Positions 15,874 to 26,310 of a DNA stretch of 48,221 nt are shown here, piece after piece. The stretch spans positions 86,780-135,000 of the forward strand of contig JAFIFT010000016.1 in NCBI GenBank assembly GCA_020831865.1, in the 5' to 3' direction. A program made the position numbers and the translations under genes. The DNA comes from Legionellaceae bacterium (lineage in GTDB: Bacteria; Pseudomonadota; Gammaproteobacteria; Legionellales; Legionellaceae). How positions within the stretch are numbered: the stretch's first letter is position 1; the number at the start of each line of letters is the position of its first letter. Below the pieces are notes generated by a model, which was not told the DNA's origin, did no database searches, and saw only the letters and a list, made by a program, of their open reading frames with translations.

Positions 15874-17469
15874 ATGCCAGATAAAGCAAATTCCATTGCG
15901 AGTGGGGCTGAGAGAACCGGCATTTCCGACTTGCCAACTGTACCTAAAACACTCAGTACACGTGAGCAACTGGAGAATATGCGCCAGCAACAGGTGTTTA
16001 CAGGACAGCTGCCCTCCAAACCGGAAAGCAAGCTCGATGTGCTCAAAGCAAAAATTCCATTCCTTGCCGGCTTTCTCGACCGAGCAAGCGGTTTTGCGGA
16101 GTCGGTGTGTAAAATAGCGCAAATGCACAGTCATCATCCCTCAACTTTACGAGGGGTTGGCAGCGGCCTCCACTATACACAAGTTGCACTAACGCTGATT
16201 GATTTTTTCCGTATTCCGGCAATTTATCTGGGCGCGTTCATTGTAGGTGAAAAAGCGCCCATCAGCTTATCCAAAAATGCACAGTGGGGCTATTCGTCGG
16301 TATTGCTCGCCTTAACCCTTACCGCACTGCTGGTACCTGCTGCCGCAACTCCTATCGCACTGACCATGGCCAGTTTAGGCTTGTGCATCAGTTTGTTTTC
16401 TCTGGGTAAAATGATTTACCAACGCCATCAAATAAAGAAAAGTCTGCGCCAAGTGGAACAGGATATTATCCAGGCCCGTCAGGAGCTCGATGCAATACAG
16501 CAACAAGCCCAGGCCCTGGAGTCCGTATTTGAGCTTTCCTCACTGACGGAGGAAGAGCAAAGCAAGGTTCAAGGCAAAATTCATGCCCTCTATCAAAAGT
16601 ATTCCACCTGTGTCACTCAGCTACAAGACTTGCACAATACCCAGCTGCAACAGGAAACGCGGCTCAAGGAAATGGGGGATGGTGCATTCATGAATAAGGG
16701 TATGGCCATTGCCGTATCCTCTCTGGCCATGATAGGCCTGGTGCTTACCCTGTTTTTTCCGCCAATAGGCTTTGGTATTATGGCAGCCAGCGCAGGAGTA
16801 GGGATTGTTTACGCGGTTGGACGGATGACGCTACCCCGCCTCGCCCCTTTGTTTCGTCGTATCGGAAATCAACTCGGCTCCTGGTTCATCCGACACGCTG
16901 ATGAGGGCAAAACCCCAGCAACGCCAGAACCGGAGGCTGAGGTCACCGAGCACTATACTTCTGCGGTGCCAAAGCCGGAAGCGGCGCTTGCCGATACCCC
17001 AGAGAGCACAACGCCCAAAATCATACGCAAATTAAATGGGAATGATAGTGCCAGCTCCATAGACTCTGCTGCCATGCAGGATAAGGATAGGACACCTCCG
17101 TCATTCGCCAGCCAGGTATCCACGGCCCTACAGATGCCAGATCCACAAAAGCGGCTATGGGCTTTGCAGGCGGTAGCAAACCATCTGAGTGAACAAGACA
17201 AGCTGGATGATACTATCGACCTCTCACTAGATAGGGAACAAGTACTCCCATTGCTTAAGGCTGCACTGCAGCAGATTCCACAGCTGCCTGCCTCAGAAAG
17301 AGAGAGCCTGCGTGCAAGCAAACATAGTCTGGCACGTATTCTGAGCGTGATTGCACCTGAACTGGCGGCGGATAAGGTGCTGGAGCGGATATTACAAGAC
17401 GTAGCGGACGAAAAGAACGGTCAGAGTAAGCAGGAGGAGCCGCACAGCACACATAGCGCTGTGCTGTAG
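15874..17469 (+). CDS. unknown protein with two membrane blocks around a coiled coil; effector-like
   Basis: I do not recognise a family. The 531 residues divide into a polar N-terminus (1-95), a hydrophobic block (about 101-180, probably two or three membrane segments), a charged Gln/Glu-rich coiled coil (about 184-268), a second hydrophobic block (276-316), and a soluble C-terminal part rich in Pro, Glu, Ser and Ala with a helical region at 390-500. The C-terminus is acidic and polar ('DEKNGQSKQEEPHS') and ends in a few hydrophobic residues, as in many Dot/Icm substrates. No N-terminal signal peptide is seen. ATG 15874 is preferred to a TTG at 15868. A secreted host-membrane protein is inference. 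Confidence 0.75.
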   Translation: MPDKANSIASGAERTGISDLPTVPKTLSTREQLENMRQQQVFTGQLPSKPESKLDVLKAKIPFLAGFLDRASGFAESVCKIAQMHSHHPSTLRGVGSGLHYTQVALTLIDFFRIPAIYLGAFIVGEKAPISLSKNAQWGYSSVLLALTLTALLVPAAATPIALTMASLGLCISLFSLGKMIYQRHQIKKSLRQVEQDIIQARQELDAIQQQAQALESVFELSSLTEEEQSKVQGKIHALYQKYSTCVTQLQDLHNTQLQQETRLKEMGDGAFMNKGMAIAVSSLAMIGLVLTLFFPPIGFGIMAASAGVGIVYAVGRMTLPRLAPLFRRIGNQLGSWFIRHADEGKTPATPEPEAEVTEHYTSAVPKPEAALADTPESTTPKIIRKLNGNDSASSIDSAAMQDKDRTPPSFASQVSTALQMPDPQKRLWALQAVANHLSEQDKLDDTIDLSLDREQVLPLLKAALQQIPQLPASERESLRASKHSLARILSVIAPELAADKVLERILQDVADEKNGQSKQEEPHSTHSAVL

Positions 17470-17512
17470 GCAGGCAGACGATATTTCAAGTTGAGTCGCG
17501 TGGTTCGGAAAC

Positions 17513-17540
17513 AAAAAAACCGGCATGGGCCGGTTTTTTT
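17513..17540. terminator. bidirectional rho-independent terminator
   Basis: Seven A residues, ccggc, a four-base loop, gccgg and seven T residues form a 12-base-pair stem with T-runs on both strands. It lies between the convergent effector-like gene and rplQ and should terminate both transcripts. Confidence 0.9.
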
Positions 17541-17562
17541 ATCTGCGCTGCGGAAAAGGAGC

Positions 17563-17940
17563 TTACTCGTCGTCACTGTCAACCGGTCGGTCGACCAGTT
17601 CGACGATAGCCATAGGCGCATTATCACCACTTCGGTACCCACATTTTACGATACGCAGATAACCACCAGGACGGTTCTGGTAACGCGGTCCAAGCACAGT
17701 AAACAGTTTACCCACTGCGGCATCCGAACGTAGATGGTTAAAGACATGTCTACGACTGGCAACACTGTCACTTTTGCTGACGGTGATCAATGGCTCAATA
17801 TAGCTACGCAAGTCTTTGGCTTTCGGCAAAGTCGTTTTGATTAGCTCATGCTGAACCAGGGAAACACACATATTTTTATACATCGCTTTACGATGTGCTG
17901 AGGTGCGCCCTAGTTTGCGCCCTTTATTACGATGTCTCAT
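17563..17940 (-). CDS. rplQ: 50S ribosomal protein L17
   Basis: 125 residues beginning [20 protein letters not shown], the L17 signature. L17 binds 23S rRNA near the exit-tunnel side of the large subunit. It is the last gene of the alpha operon, 13 bases after rpoA. The C-terminus ends in an acidic DSDDE tail. Transcription ends at the bidirectional terminator just downstream. Confidence 0.98.
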   Translation of the reverse strand: MRHRNKGRKLGRTSAHRKAMYKNMCVSLVQHELIKTTLPKAKDLRSYIEPLITVSKSDSVASRRHVFNHLRSDAAVGKLFTVLGPRYQNRPGGYLRIVKCGYRSGDNAPMAIVELVDRPVDSDDE

Positions 17941-17953
17941 GAAAACTCCTAAA

Positions 17954-18949
17954 TTATTCTTTACCCAAGTCTTCGGGTGGCCAGTTTTCCAGCTTTAATC
18001 CTAAAGATAGTGAACGTGAGGCTAACACATCCTTAATCTCAGTTAGCGATTTCTTACCAAGATTTGGTGTCCGCAACAGTTCATTTTCCGTTTTTTGTAC
18101 CAGGTCACCGATATAATTGATATTCTCTGCTTTCAAGCAATTTGCCGAGCGGACGGTAAGTTCCAAATCATCAACCGGTCTTAGCAGCATCGGGTCAAAA
18201 TCATTTCGTTCTTTTTTGACAGTTCTGGCTTCTTCAAACTTCATATCGACAAAAGAGCGCAGTTGATATTGCAAAATCGTAGCTGATGTGCGAATGGCAT
18301 CCTCGGCATTGATCGTACCATCTGTCTGCAGCTCAATCGTTAACTTATCCAGATCGGTGCGATTCTCTACCCGCGCACTATCGACAAAATATGCCACTTT
18401 TTTAACCGGCGAAAAAGAATTATCCAAACGCAGATGACCAACAGACTTAGCAGGGGACTCCTCATCGGATAATCTCAGGCTCTGATCAGTATTATTAAAT
18501 CCGACCCCTTTTTTAACCGTCAGCGTCATATTAAGCTGACCCTTGTCATTGAGGTGGGCAATAATATGATCAGGGTTCACGACTTCCTGGTCATGCGTCA
18601 CCTGAATATCACCGGCAGTAACGACACCGGGGCCTTTTTTGCTTAATTTCAGTACGCATTCGTTACCGGAATTCATACGGATAGCCACTTCCTTCAGATT
18701 CAATAAAATGTCGATAACATCTTCTTTGACTCCTTCAATGGTACTGTACTCATGCAGGACACCATCAATCTGAACATCCGTTATTGCACAGCCCGGCATG
18801 GAGGATAACAATATTCGGCGTAGCGCATTGCCCAGAGTATGGCCATAACCTCGTTCTAATGGCTCCAGCACAATTCGGGAATGGCAGGCGCCATCATTAT
18901 CAACCTTCATCACTGAAGGGGTATACATCTCACTAATTTCGGTGTGCAT
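17954..18949 (-). CDS. rpoA: RNA polymerase alpha subunit
   Basis: 331 residues, against 329 in E. coli. The N-terminal assembly domain has '[20 protein letters not shown]', and the C-terminal domain has '[19 protein letters not shown]', which contacts UP elements and activators. A flexible linker lies around residues 235-250. It sits between rpsD and rplQ in the conserved alpha operon and dimerises to nucleate polymerase assembly. Confidence 0.98.
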   Translation of the reverse strand: MHTEISEMYTPSVMKVDNDGACHSRIVLEPLERGYGHTLGNALRRILLSSMPGCAITDVQIDGVLHEYSTIEGVKEDVIDILLNLKEVAIRMNSGNECVLKLSKKGPGVVTAGDIQVTHDQEVVNPDHIIAHLNDKGQLNMTLTVKKGVGFNNTDQSLRLSDEESPAKSVGHLRLDNSFSPVKKVAYFVDSARVENRTDLDKLTIELQTDGTINAEDAIRTSATILQYQLRSFVDMKFEEARTVKKERNDFDPMLLRPVDDLELTVRSANCLKAENINYIGDLVQKTENELLRTPNLGKKSLTEIKDVLASRSLSLGLKLENWPPEDLGKE

Positions 18950-18967
18950 TAGGCTTTCTCTCCGGTC

Positions 18968-19588
18968 TTACTTGGAATAAAGTTCTACTACCAGGTTCAC
19001 ATTAAAATAATTTGGTAAATCTTCTAATGTCGGCTTACGGGTAAAAGTACCTTTAAAGGAAGATGCATCAACGTTTAACCAATCACAGGAGGGTCTTTGC
19101 TCTGAAAGCGCCAATGCCGCGGCAACACGCCCCTGGTTTCGTGCTTTCTGACGAACCGAAATCACATCTCCAGCCTTAACCAGCGCAGAAGGAATATTCA
19201 GCACAGAATCATTGACCAGTATAGCCTTGTGAGAAACTAACTGACGCGCCTCCGCTCGAGTACTGGCGAAACCAAGCCGATACACCACGTTATCCAGCCT
19301 GCTTTCCATCAATACCATAAGGTTTTCACCGGTTGAGCCTTTCAAGGAAGCGGCTTTCTTGTACGAGTTTCGAAACTGCTTTTCCAACACACCATAAAAA
19401 CGGCGGATTTTTTGCTTCTCACGCAGCTGCAGACCATAGTCACTGTAGCGGGGTTTTTTATCACCATGCTGACCAGGTAACTTTTTTGAACGACACTTGG
19501 ACTCGTAATCTCGCACGCCGCTTTTCAGCAGCAAGTCTGTTTCCAGACGGCGCGACAGTTTACATTTAGGTCCCAAATAAATAGCCAT
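18968..19588 (-). CDS. rpsD: 30S ribosomal protein S4
   Basis: 206 residues, the same length as E. coli S4. It begins '[20 protein letters not shown]' and contains the S4 RNA-binding domain ('[20 protein letters not shown]'). S4 starts 16S rRNA assembly. In E. coli it also represses the alpha operon translationally at rpsM; whether it does so here cannot be judged by eye. Confidence 0.98.
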   Translation of the reverse strand: MAIYLGPKCKLSRRLETDLLLKSGVRDYESKCRSKKLPGQHGDKKPRYSDYGLQLREKQKIRRFYGVLEKQFRNSYKKAASLKGSTGENLMVLMESRLDNVVYRLGFASTRAEARQLVSHKAILVNDSVLNIPSALVKAGDVISVRQKARNQGRVAAALALSEQRPSCDWLNVDASSFKGTFTRKPTLEDLPNYFNVNLVVELYSK

Positions 19589-19602
19589 AGAAATCTCCGG
19601 AT

Positions 19603-19995
19603 TTATACTCGACGTTTTTTAGGTGGTTTGCAACCATTATGGGGCAAGCCAGTCACGTCGGTAATTTCAACAATCTTAAATTCTTGTGAAATAAGTTCAC
19701 GAATAGTTGACTCACGACCTGGTCCTGGACCATGCACAAAGACAGCTACTGATTTCACGCCATATTCTTTTGCTACGGTGGAGGCACGTTCTGCGGCCAC
19801 CTGTGCGGCATAAGGGGTACTCTTTCTGGAACCTCGAAAACCCGATCCCCCAGAGGTAGCCCAGCACAAGGCATCACCGTGCTGATCGGTAAAGGTCACA
19901 ATCGTATTATTAAATGACGCATGAATGTGAACATGTCCATGACTGACATGGGCTCTCTTTTTTTTCTTAGCAGTATTTGACTTAGGCTTTGCCAT
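19603..19995 (-). CDS. rpsK: 30S ribosomal protein S11
   Basis: 130 residues with the S11 hallmarks '[18 protein letters not shown]' and '[13 protein letters not shown]', and the basic C-terminus '[12 protein letters not shown]'. S11 lies in the 30S platform near the Shine-Dalgarno helix. It is placed as usual between rpsM and rpsD. Confidence 0.98.
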   Translation of the reverse strand: MAKPKSNTAKKKKRAHVSHGHVHIHASFNNTIVTFTDQHGDALCWATSGGSGFRGSRKSTPYAAQVAAERASTVAKEYGVKSVAVFVHGPGPGRESTIRELISQEFKIVEITDVTGLPHNGCKPPKKRRV

Positions 19996-20014
19996 ATGTA
20001 ATTCCTAAAAAATA

Positions 20015-20371
20015 TTATGCGTTAACGCCTTTTCGACGTCCCTTACGTGTTCTTGCATTGGTCTTTGTACGTTGACCGCGCAGGGGCAAACCACGACGGT
20101 GTCGGAGTCCCCGGTAACAACCAAGGTCCATAAGACGTTTAATGTTCATTGACACTACCCTGCGCAGATCACCTTCTACGGTTAAGACCGCAATCTGATT
20201 TCGCAGGCTCTCTAACTGCTCCTCGGTCAAATCCCGGACTTTCATTGCCGGATCTATTGACAAATTTCCACATAATTGAATTGATGTAGCTTTACCAATA
20301 CCGTATATAGAGGTCAAGGCAATAACTACGTGTTTATTATCGGGTATATTTACACCTGCGATACGAGCCAT
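20015..20371 (-). CDS. rpsM: 30S ribosomal protein S13
   Basis: 118 residues starting [17 protein letters not shown] 20371 was chosen because it gives the standard N-terminus and is preceded by GGAGAA; the open frame extends 11 codons further. The C-terminal basic tail '[18 protein letters not shown]' contacts tRNA and intersubunit bridge B1. First of the alpha-operon genes after rpmJ. Confidence 0.97.
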   Translation of the reverse strand: MARIAGVNIPDNKHVVIALTSIYGIGKATSIQLCGNLSIDPAMKVRDLTEEQLESLRNQIAVLTVEGDLRRVVSMNIKRLMDLGCYRGLRHRRGLPLRGQRTKTNARTRKGRRKGVNA

Positions 20372-20447
20372 TAATTTCTCCGAACAATTTTGCGCTCTTT
20401 TCAAAGGGTCAAGAGCATACTATCTTATGAACCAAAAATCAAGTAAA

Positions 20448-20561
20448 TTAACCTTGTTTCTGCTTATGACGAGCATCCTTACAAATCACTCTTACGATTC
20501 CATTGCGTTTGATAATTTTGCAGTTGCGACATAGACGCTTTACTGACGCTCTTACTTTCAT
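20448..20561 (-). CDS. rpmJ: 50S ribosomal protein L36
   Basis: A 37-residue gene between secY and rpsM. It reads [15 protein letters not shown] at the start, and the zinc ligands C11, C14, C27 and H32 are all present, so this is the zinc-binding form. It lies 21 bases after the secY stop codon, as in other gammaproteobacteria. Confidence 0.97.
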   Translation of the reverse strand: MKVRASVKRLCRNCKIIKRNGIVRVICKDARHKQKQG

Positions 20562-20582
20562 TACTTACTCCAATATACATTA

Positions 20583-21914
20583 TTATAATAACCCCGGAAG
20601 CTTAGTTCCTTTGAAATTCGCCTTTTTCATCAGTGAATCATATTGCTGCGTCATTAGGTGGGCCTGCACCTGTGCCACAAAATCCATAACTACGACTACA
20701 ATAATCAGCAGCGATGTTCCCCCAAAGTAAAAGGGCACATGCCAGGTGTTCATGAGAATCTGCGGCAGCAGACAGACTAAGACCAGATAAATAGCCCCAA
20801 TCATCGTTAAGCGGGTCATGACCAAGTCGATATAGCGTGCTGTCTGTTCACCAGGGCGAATCCCGGGAATGAATGCCCCAGACTTTTTCAGGTTATCGGC
20901 CGTATCCTTGGGGTTAAAGACCAGAGCCGCGTAGAAAAAGGCAAAGAAGGCAATGGCTGCGGCATAACAAATCAGATACAGCGGCTGCCCCGGCGACAGC
21001 AATAACTTGACATCATCAAGCCAGGCAAAGCCTCTGCTAGTTGAAAAAAATTGTGCCAGAGTTGCTGGCAGCAAAATAATGCTGGAGGCAAAAATAGGCG
21101 GGATGACACCAGACATATTAATCTTTAAAGGCAAGTGGCTGCTTTGCGCTGCATAGACCTTCCGCCCGTGCGTACGCTGGGCATAATTCACCTTTATGCG
21201 CCGTTGTGCCCGCTCCATAAAGACCACAAAAGCAGTGACCATAGCCACAATAATACCCAACAAAATGAGCATCAGGGGCTGCATTTGACCTTCACGCACC
21301 TGTTGAAATACGGAAGAAAGAGCAGAGGGTAAACTGGACACGATTCCAGAAAAAATAATCAGAGAAATTCCATTTCCGATCCCTTTTTCGGTAATTTGCT
21401 CACCCAGCCACATCAAAAACATAGTGCCTGTCACCAAAGTGATTACAGCGGTGAAATAAAAAGCAACATCAGCCTGAATGGCAATATGTTGGCCAGCAAG
21501 CCAGCGTGCCATACCGAGCGACTGAAAAATAGACAATACCAAGGTCAGATAACGGGTGTACTGGTTGATCTTGCGACGACCCGACTCTCCTTCTTTTTTT
21601 AACTGTTCCAGTCGTGGTGAAACCACGGTAAAAAGCTGTATAATAATCGATGCTGAAATATAGGGCATAATACCGATAGCGAAGACGGTAACCCGGGATA
21701 ATGCACCGCCAGAAAACATGTTAAACAAGCCAAATATGGTATTTTCCTGCTGGGCAAAGAAATTAGCCAATTTCTCCGGATCAAGGCCTGGCACGGGGAT
21801 ATGTGCCCCAAGCCGATAGACCATAATTCCTATCAGAACAAAGAGCAGTCGTGATTTTAATTCGGCAAGTCTACCACCAGATTGAGCCTGTTTAACCGTT
21901 TTCTGCATTTTCAT
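20583..21914 (-). CDS. secY: preprotein translocase subunit SecY
   Basis: 443 residues with ten hydrophobic segments, the channel of the Sec translocon. Characteristic blocks are '[16 protein letters not shown]', '[14 protein letters not shown]', '[17 protein letters not shown]' and '[14 protein letters not shown]'. It is the last large gene of the spc operon and starts three bases after the rplO stop. Its partner secE is encoded in the same window at 45914-46273; secG is not here. Confidence 0.98.
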   Translation of the reverse strand: MKMQKTVKQAQSGGRLAELKSRLLFVLIGIMVYRLGAHIPVPGLDPEKLANFFAQQENTIFGLFNMFSGGALSRVTVFAIGIMPYISASIIIQLFTVVSPRLEQLKKEGESGRRKINQYTRYLTLVLSIFQSLGMARWLAGQHIAIQADVAFYFTAVITLVTGTMFLMWLGEQITEKGIGNGISLIIFSGIVSSLPSALSSVFQQVREGQMQPLMLILLGIIVAMVTAFVVFMERAQRRIKVNYAQRTHGRKVYAAQSSHLPLKINMSGVIPPIFASSIILLPATLAQFFSTSRGFAWLDDVKLLLSPGQPLYLICYAAAIAFFAFFYAALVFNPKDTADNLKKSGAFIPGIRPGEQTARYIDLVMTRLTMIGAIYLVLVCLLPQILMNTWHVPFYFGGTSLLIIVVVVMDFVAQVQAHLMTQQYDSLMKKANFKGTKLPGLL

Positions 21915-21917
21915 ATT

Positions 21918-22352
21918 TTACTCTTCAATTTTCCCACCAGCCGCAATAATGGCTTCTCGTGCACCTTTGGTACATCGCAGACCCACTATTTCTTTTGCTG
22001 AGCTAATTTCCCCAGATAAAATAATTTTAACCGACAAAATGGATTGATTGATTAGGCCACTTGCCCGTAGCACAACCATGTCCACGCGACTTTCTGAAAT
22101 GCTGTCTAATTCAGATAGGGTCAGTTGTGCGACAAATCGTGCTTTTCGCGACTTAAAACCCAACTTGGGGAGTCGTCGCTGAATAGGCATCTGACCGCCT
22201 TCAAAGTTAATTCTATGATATCCGCCAGAACGGGCTTTTTGTCCCTTGTGGCCTTTGCCACAGGTTTTACCCAGGCCAGAACCGATGCCACGCCCCACCC
22301 GTCGTGAGTTTTGACGCGAACCTTCATTTGGAGAAAGTGTATTCAATCGCAT
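21918..22352 (-). CDS. rplO: 50S ribosomal protein L15
   Basis: 144 residues beginning [23 protein letters not shown] 22352 was chosen over one three codons upstream because it restores the family N-terminus and has GAGGAG eight bases before it. Its start overlaps the rpmD stop (TAATG). The glycine-rich N-terminal part threads into 23S rRNA. Confidence 0.97.
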   Translation of the reverse strand: MRLNTLSPNEGSRQNSRRVGRGIGSGLGKTCGKGHKGQKARSGGYHRINFEGGQMPIQRRLPKLGFKSRKARFVAQLTLSELDSISESRVDMVVLRASGLINQSILSVKIILSGEISSAKEIVGLRCTKGAREAIIAAGGKIEE

Positions 22353-22537
22353 TATTCGCACTCCTCAACTTTCAACAAATATTCAATTTGGTTAACCAAA
22401 CCCATAATTGCTGGATTATGTTGATGCACTACAGTGGAGTTTACCTTCGTCAACCCCAGCTGTTTGGCAATTTCAATGTGTTTTGGCTTTCGGCCAATCA
22501 GGCTTTTGACCAACTTAATTTCTACTTGACTTGCCAT
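22352..22537 (-). CDS. rpmD: 50S ribosomal protein L30
   Basis: 61 residues; '[25 protein letters not shown]' fits the bacterial L30 fold. It sits one base after rpsE and overlaps rplO by one base, as expected in the spc operon. Confidence 0.96.
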   Translation of the reverse strand: MASQVEIKLVKSLIGRKPKHIEIAKQLGLTKVNSTVVHQHNPAIMGLVNQIEYLLKVEECE

Positions 22538-22538
22538 C

Positions 22539-23045
22539 TCAGTGAACCCCTGTTATTTCTTCGACTCTTTTGCCGCGCTTGGCTGCAACGTAATCGGGTG
22601 TACCAATGTTGGAAAGCGCACCAATGGTCGCACGAACAATGTTGGCAGGATTGGTAGAACCAATGCTTTTGGCCAAAATATTTTGCACGCCCAGCACTTC
22701 CAGAACCGCCCGCATAGCACCACCGGCAATAATTCCTGTACCTTCACTGGCAGGCTTCATGAACACTTTGGAGGCACCAAAATCCCAGGTGATCTCATGA
22801 TGGATAGTGTTGCCAGCCAAGGGTATATAGGTCATATTTTTTCGTGCCTGATCCATAGCCTTTTGAATGGCAACTGGCACTTCACGTGCCTTTCCACGAC
22901 CAAAGCCGACACGGCCGTTTCCATCGCCTATAACTACAAGAACGGCAAAGCCGAACACACGGCCGCCTTTTACTACTTTCGCTGTTCGTCCGACATGAAC
23001 CAGTTTCTCTTTGTATCCATCCGTCATTTTATCTTCGTATGCCAT
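22539..23045 (-). CDS. rpsE: 30S ribosomal protein S5
   Basis: 168 residues. The N-terminal dsRNA-binding fold has '[29 protein letters not shown]', here quoted in pieces: the GGRVFGF loop matches the site of spectinomycin-resistance mutations, with no obvious change. The C-terminal part has '[18 protein letters not shown]'. S5 helps decoding accuracy. Confidence 0.97.
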   Translation of the reverse strand: MAYEDKMTDGYKEKLVHVGRTAKVVKGGRVFGFAVLVVIGDGNGRVGFGRGKAREVPVAIQKAMDQARKNMTYIPLAGNTIHHEITWDFGASKVFMKPASEGTGIIAGGAMRAVLEVLGVQNILAKSIGSTNPANIVRATIGALSNIGTPDYVAAKRGKRVEEITGVH

Positions 23046-23054
23046 AACTATTCC

Positions 23055-23417
23055 TTAAATAACCAGACCAGCTTCACGTGCGCCAGCTGCAACAGCTTTT
23101 ACCCGGCCATGATAGCGGTAACCAGAACGATCAAAGGCAACTTCTGTAATGCCCTTTTCAAGAGCAATTTCAGCAACACGCTTGCCAATCAGAAATGCTT
23201 GATCCACTTTGTTGCCGTTCATCTCATTCTTCAGATTATTGTCAACAGTGGAACATCGCACCAAAACGATGTCACCCTGCGCTTCTTTCTTCACAATTTG
23301 GGCAGTAATGTTCTTGTTACTGCGGAAGACAACCAGACGCTGGCGATTACTACCAAATTGATTGATAATAAACTTTGTCTTTTTTCCCCGTCTTATACGA
23401 GCTTGCTTATTAGACAT
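23055..23417 (-). CDS. rplR: 50S ribosomal protein L18
   Basis: 120 residues. The basic N-terminus 'MSNKQARIRRGKKTKF' and the C-terminal motif 'DRSGYRYHGRVKAVAAGARE' are diagnostic. L18 carries 5S rRNA into the central protuberance together with L5. Confidence 0.97.
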   Translation of the reverse strand: MSNKQARIRRGKKTKFIINQFGSNRQRLVVFRSNKNITAQIVKKEAQGDIVLVRCSTVDNNLKNEMNGNKVDQAFLIGKRVAEIALEKGITEVAFDRSGYRYHGRVKAVAAGAREAGLVI

Positions 23418-23426
23418 ATCTAAACC

Positions 23427-23960
23427 CTACTTTTTCTTGGCTTCTTTTCTGACAATGCTCTCACCGGCATACTTCACTCCCTTACCCTTGTAAGGCTCTG
23501 GAGGACGGAATGCGCGAATTTCAGCGGCAGCTTGCCCCAATAATTGTTTATCAATTGACTTTAGAATGATGGACGTATTACTCGGTGTTTCAGCCGTAAC
23601 GCCTTTTGGCAACTGGTATTCAACCGGATGGGAAAACCCAAGCGACAAATTCAATTTACTTCCGGCAACCTGCGCACGATAGCCTACGCCGACTAACTCA
23701 AGACCACGCTGAAAACCTTCCGTAACCCCGTGCACCATATTGTGGATTAAGGCTCGTGCGGTACCCGCATGCGCCCAGCCATCAGGGTGCTTATCTTTCG
23801 GCTCAAAGCTCAGCACATTATCTTGATCTTTAATCAAAACCAATTTGTTAATGACTTGCGATAATTCACCTTTAGGGCCTTTTACCGTAATCTGATTATT
23901 ACTATTTTTAAATTCCACATTTTTAGGCAATTCTATGGATGCCTTTGCTACTCTGGACAT
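23427..23960 (-). CDS. rplF: 50S ribosomal protein L6
   Basis: 177 residues, equal to E. coli L6. Two copies of the L6 fold are present, and the C-terminal signature 'RPPEPYKGKGVKYAGE' is intact. L6 lies near the sarcin-ricin loop and factor-binding site. Confidence 0.97.
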   Translation of the reverse strand: MSRVAKASIELPKNVEFKNSNNQITVKGPKGELSQVINKLVLIKDQDNVLSFEPKDKHPDGWAHAGTARALIHNMVHGVTEGFQRGLELVGVGYRAQVAGSKLNLSLGFSHPVEYQLPKGVTAETPSNTSIILKSIDKQLLGQAAAEIRAFRPPEPYKGKGVKYAGESIVRKEAKKK

Positions 23961-23978
23961 ATTATTCCTCGCTGTAAA

Positions 23979-24374
23979 TTAGGCAACTTCACAAATGACT
24001 TCGCCACCCAAACCGAGTTTCTTTGCCTGCAAATGGCTCATTACGCCTTTAGACGTCGATAATACCGCTATTCCAAAACCGGGAATCGGAATCAGATCAT
24101 TACAGGCCTTATAGATGCGCAAGCTGGGCCGACTAATCCGCTTAATACTCTCAATCACAGGTCGATCCTGATAGTACTTGAGCTCAATCGTCAGGGTTTT
24201 GGAATTATTGTCATTATCGGATTGTTCAAAGGCCTGTATATATCCTTCGTCTTTCAATACCTGGGCAATTCCAATTTTAATTTTTGAAGAACGCAGTGAA
24301 ACACGCTGGTGCTTGGCAGCTTGGCCATTACGAATTCGAGTTAGCATATCTGCTATGGGATCTTGCATCGTCAC
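23979..24374 (-). CDS. rpsH: 30S ribosomal protein S8
   Basis: 131 residues with 'MQDPIADMLTRIRNGQ' at the start and 'STSKGVMSHLQAKKLGLGGE' near the end. It starts at GTG with GGAGA eight bases upstream; an ATG two codons later is equally possible. In E. coli S8 represses the spc operon by binding an rRNA-like site at the rplE start. Confidence 0.97.
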   Translation of the reverse strand: MTMQDPIADMLTRIRNGQAAKHQRVSLRSSKIKIGIAQVLKDEGYIQAFEQSDNDNNSKTLTIELKYYQDRPVIESIKRISRPSLRIYKACNDLIPIPGFGIAVLSTSKGVMSHLQAKKLGLGGEVICEVA

Positions 24375-24393
24375 GTTAAAATCTCCAATCTAA

Positions 24394-24696
24394 TTACCAG
24401 CTTGACTTACGTCCGCCAGTTACATTACCGGTCATTAATTGTTGGCGCAGACATATACGGCACAAACCAAACTTGCGATAAACGGCATGTGGACGCCCAC
24501 ATTGTTGACAACGTGTTGAATGCCTTACCGGATTTGAATTAACAGGCAGCTTATTTAAGGATTCCAATAATTCACGGATCACTGAAGGATCAGCTTCTTT
24601 TTTAATTTTAGCCTTAAGTTCAGTACGTCGTTGCTTATATTTTTCAACAAGTTTTTCAACTTTAAGTGTGCGTTCCCGCATAGATTTTTTAGCCAC
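24394..24696 (-). CDS. rpsN: 30S ribosomal protein S14, long form with zinc motif
   Basis: 100 residues, the length of the long S14 type that normally lacks cysteines. Here residues 63-82 read C-x2-C-x12-C-x2-C ('CQQCGRPH ... LCRICLR'), the exact spacing of the zinc site in short, Cys4-type S14. The protein therefore combines the long N-terminus of one type with the zinc ribbon of the other. Location between rplE and rpsH is standard. Confidence 0.96.
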   Translation of the reverse strand: MAKKSMRERTLKVEKLVEKYKQRRTELKAKIKKEADPSVIRELLESLNKLPVNSNPVRHSTRCQQCGRPHAVYRKFGLCRICLRQQLMTGNVTGGRKSSW

Positions 24697-24710
24697 AGTC
24701 TATACCCTTT

Positions 24711-25262
24711 TTAATGTTTCTCTCTGTCTTTCAAAGGAAAGTTAAAAGCCTCAAGAAGAGCCTTAGCTTCTTCATTAGTTTTCGCAGTGGTAGTGATACA
24801 AATATCCATACCGCGAAGACCATCTGTTTTATCGTAATCAATTTCAGGAAACACAATTTGCTCTTTAATACCAAAACTGTAATTACCCGTACCATCGAAG
24901 GACTTGGTATTCAGACCTCTGAAGTCTCTTACACGTGGTAAAGTAATACAAATGAGACGGTCGAGAAATTCATACATTCTTTGATTACGTAACGTTACTT
25001 TACACCCAATAGGCCAACCTTCGCGAATCTTAAATCCGGCAATTGACTTACGGGCCATAGTGACGACTGGCTTCTGACCCGCAATCAGGGTCATGTCCTC
25101 AACGGCACTATTAATGGCTTTTTTATCAGCCACCGCCTCACCGACCCCCATATTAAGGGTGATTTTAGTGATACGTGGAACTTGCATAACGCTCTTGTAA
25201 TTAAAGCGCTCCATTAACTGTTTTGTTATTTTATCGTTATAAAACTCTTTCAGCCTTGCCAT
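24711..25262 (-). CDS. rplE: 50S ribosomal protein L5
   Basis: 183 residues starting [21 protein letters not shown] chose ATG 25262, preceded by AGGT, since the longer frame to 25334 has no homologous N-terminus. '[19 protein letters not shown]' is the L5 signature. L5 binds 5S rRNA and contacts P-site tRNA. Confidence 0.97.
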   Translation of the reverse strand: MARLKEFYNDKITKQLMERFNYKSVMQVPRITKITLNMGVGEAVADKKAINSAVEDMTLIAGQKPVVTMARKSIAGFKIREGWPIGCKVTLRNQRMYEFLDRLICITLPRVRDFRGLNTKSFDGTGNYSFGIKEQIVFPEIDYDKTDGLRGMDICITTTAKTNEEAKALLEAFNFPLKDREKH

Positions 25263-25278
25263 AACTAGATACCTAAAT

Positions 25279-25599
25279 TTATATTTGATCGATTTGTTCG
25301 CCGTTGGATTTAAAATATCGAACTTTTTTACCATCGACCAAACGAAATCCTACTCGGTCTGCTTTATTGCTGATGGGATTATATATAGCTACATTCGATA
25401 TATCCACGTAGGCTTCCATTGAGATGATTCCGCCATCACTCTGTTTCTGGGGGTTCGGTTTAACCGCTTTTTTTACTATCTTTCCACCCGCTACTTTCAC
25501 GCGGTTGCCATCAACGGATAAGACTTCTCCGACATGCCCCTTGCTGGAACCTGCGATAAAAACCACAGTATCTTTTTTCTTTATCTTTCGCATTGTCAT
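25279..25599 (-). CDS. rplX: 50S ribosomal protein L24
   Basis: 106 residues with an N-terminal KOW motif ('[20 protein letters not shown]') and the downstream '[15 protein letters not shown]'. L24 starts 50S assembly near the tunnel exit. It follows rplN by five bases. Confidence 0.97.
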   Translation of the reverse strand: MTMRKIKKKDTVVFIAGSSKGHVGEVLSVDGNRVKVAGGKIVKKAVKPNPQKQSDGGIISMEAYVDISNVAIYNPISNKADRVGFRLVDGKKVRYFKSNGEQIDQI

Positions 25600-25604
25600 A
25601 ACCC

Positions 25605-25970
25605 TTATAAAACTTCTTCTGCGAGAGAAATGATTTTCATGAAATTCTCTCTCAGTTCACGAGTAACTGGTCCAAAGATACGGGTGCCGATTGGTTCGTT
25701 TGAATTATTAAGCAACACGGCTGCGTTGCCATCAAAACGAATCAAAGAGCCATCATCCCGTCGCACGCCTTGTGCTGTGCGGACTACTACAGCCTTCATT
25801 ACTGCGCCTTTTTTCACCTTACTGCGTGGTATAGCATCTTTAATGCTCACTTTTATAATATCACCTACTCTGGCATAGCGTCTGTGAGAGCCGCCCAGAA
25901 CTTTGATACACATTACTTTGCGCGCGCCGCTGTTATCGGCGACATCAAGCACAGTTTGCATTTGTATCAT
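25605..25970 (-). CDS. rplN: 50S ribosomal protein L14
   Basis: 121 residues beginning [20 protein letters not shown], with the C-terminal '[20 protein letters not shown]'. L14 is at the subunit interface. A 76-base gap separates it from rpsQ, the longest in this part of the cluster and the place where the spc promoter lies in E. coli. Confidence 0.97.
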   Translation of the reverse strand: MIQMQTVLDVADNSGARKVMCIKVLGGSHRRYARVGDIIKVSIKDAIPRSKVKKGAVMKAVVVRTAQGVRRDDGSLIRFDGNAAVLLNNSNEPIGTRIFGPVTRELRENFMKIISLAEEVL

Positions 25971-26046
25971 GTTAATCTCCAGCTTGAAACGTCCAGAAAA
26001 GGTTGCTGATTATATCAACCTATTCATCATTTTAAAAGAAAAATTT

Positions 26047-26310
26047 TCAAGAGACAATTTCAACCAGTTTCCAGGTCTTTTTCTTGGAAATGGGTCGTGT
26101 TTCCTGTATTTTTACCATATTACCGATAGTCGCTGAACCAGCTTCATCGTGCACATGCACTTTGGAAGATTTTCGAATATATTTACCATATTTTGGATCT
26201 TTAATGGTTCGCTCAACCAAAACAACAATGGTTTTATCCATTTTATCGCTTACTACTTTTCCAATTACGGATCTTGCAGTAGATTGCATGTCTTTACTCT
26301 GCATGATCAT
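26047..26310 (-). CDS. rpsQ: 30S ribosomal protein S17
   Basis: 87 residues with '[18 protein letters not shown]' and the C-terminal '[20 protein letters not shown]'. Three in-frame ATGs are possible; the first (26310), with AAGG seven bases before it, overlaps rpmC by 17 bases. It is an OB-fold primary 16S rRNA binder. Confidence 0.95.
   Translation of the reverse strand: MIMQSKDMQSTARSVIGKVVSDKMDKTIVVLVERTIKDPKYGKYIRKSSKVHVHDEAGSATIGNMVKIQETRPISKKKTWKLVEIVS

Noticed and set aside
15696-15884. A 62-residue plus-strand frame before the effector-like gene
   Set aside because: It has a lipoprotein-like 'LGAASC' but no clear ribosome-binding site, and it overlaps the effector start.
22542-23423. 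A 293-residue plus-strand frame antisense to rpsE and rplR
   Set aside because: Antisense shadow of two conserved ribosomal genes.
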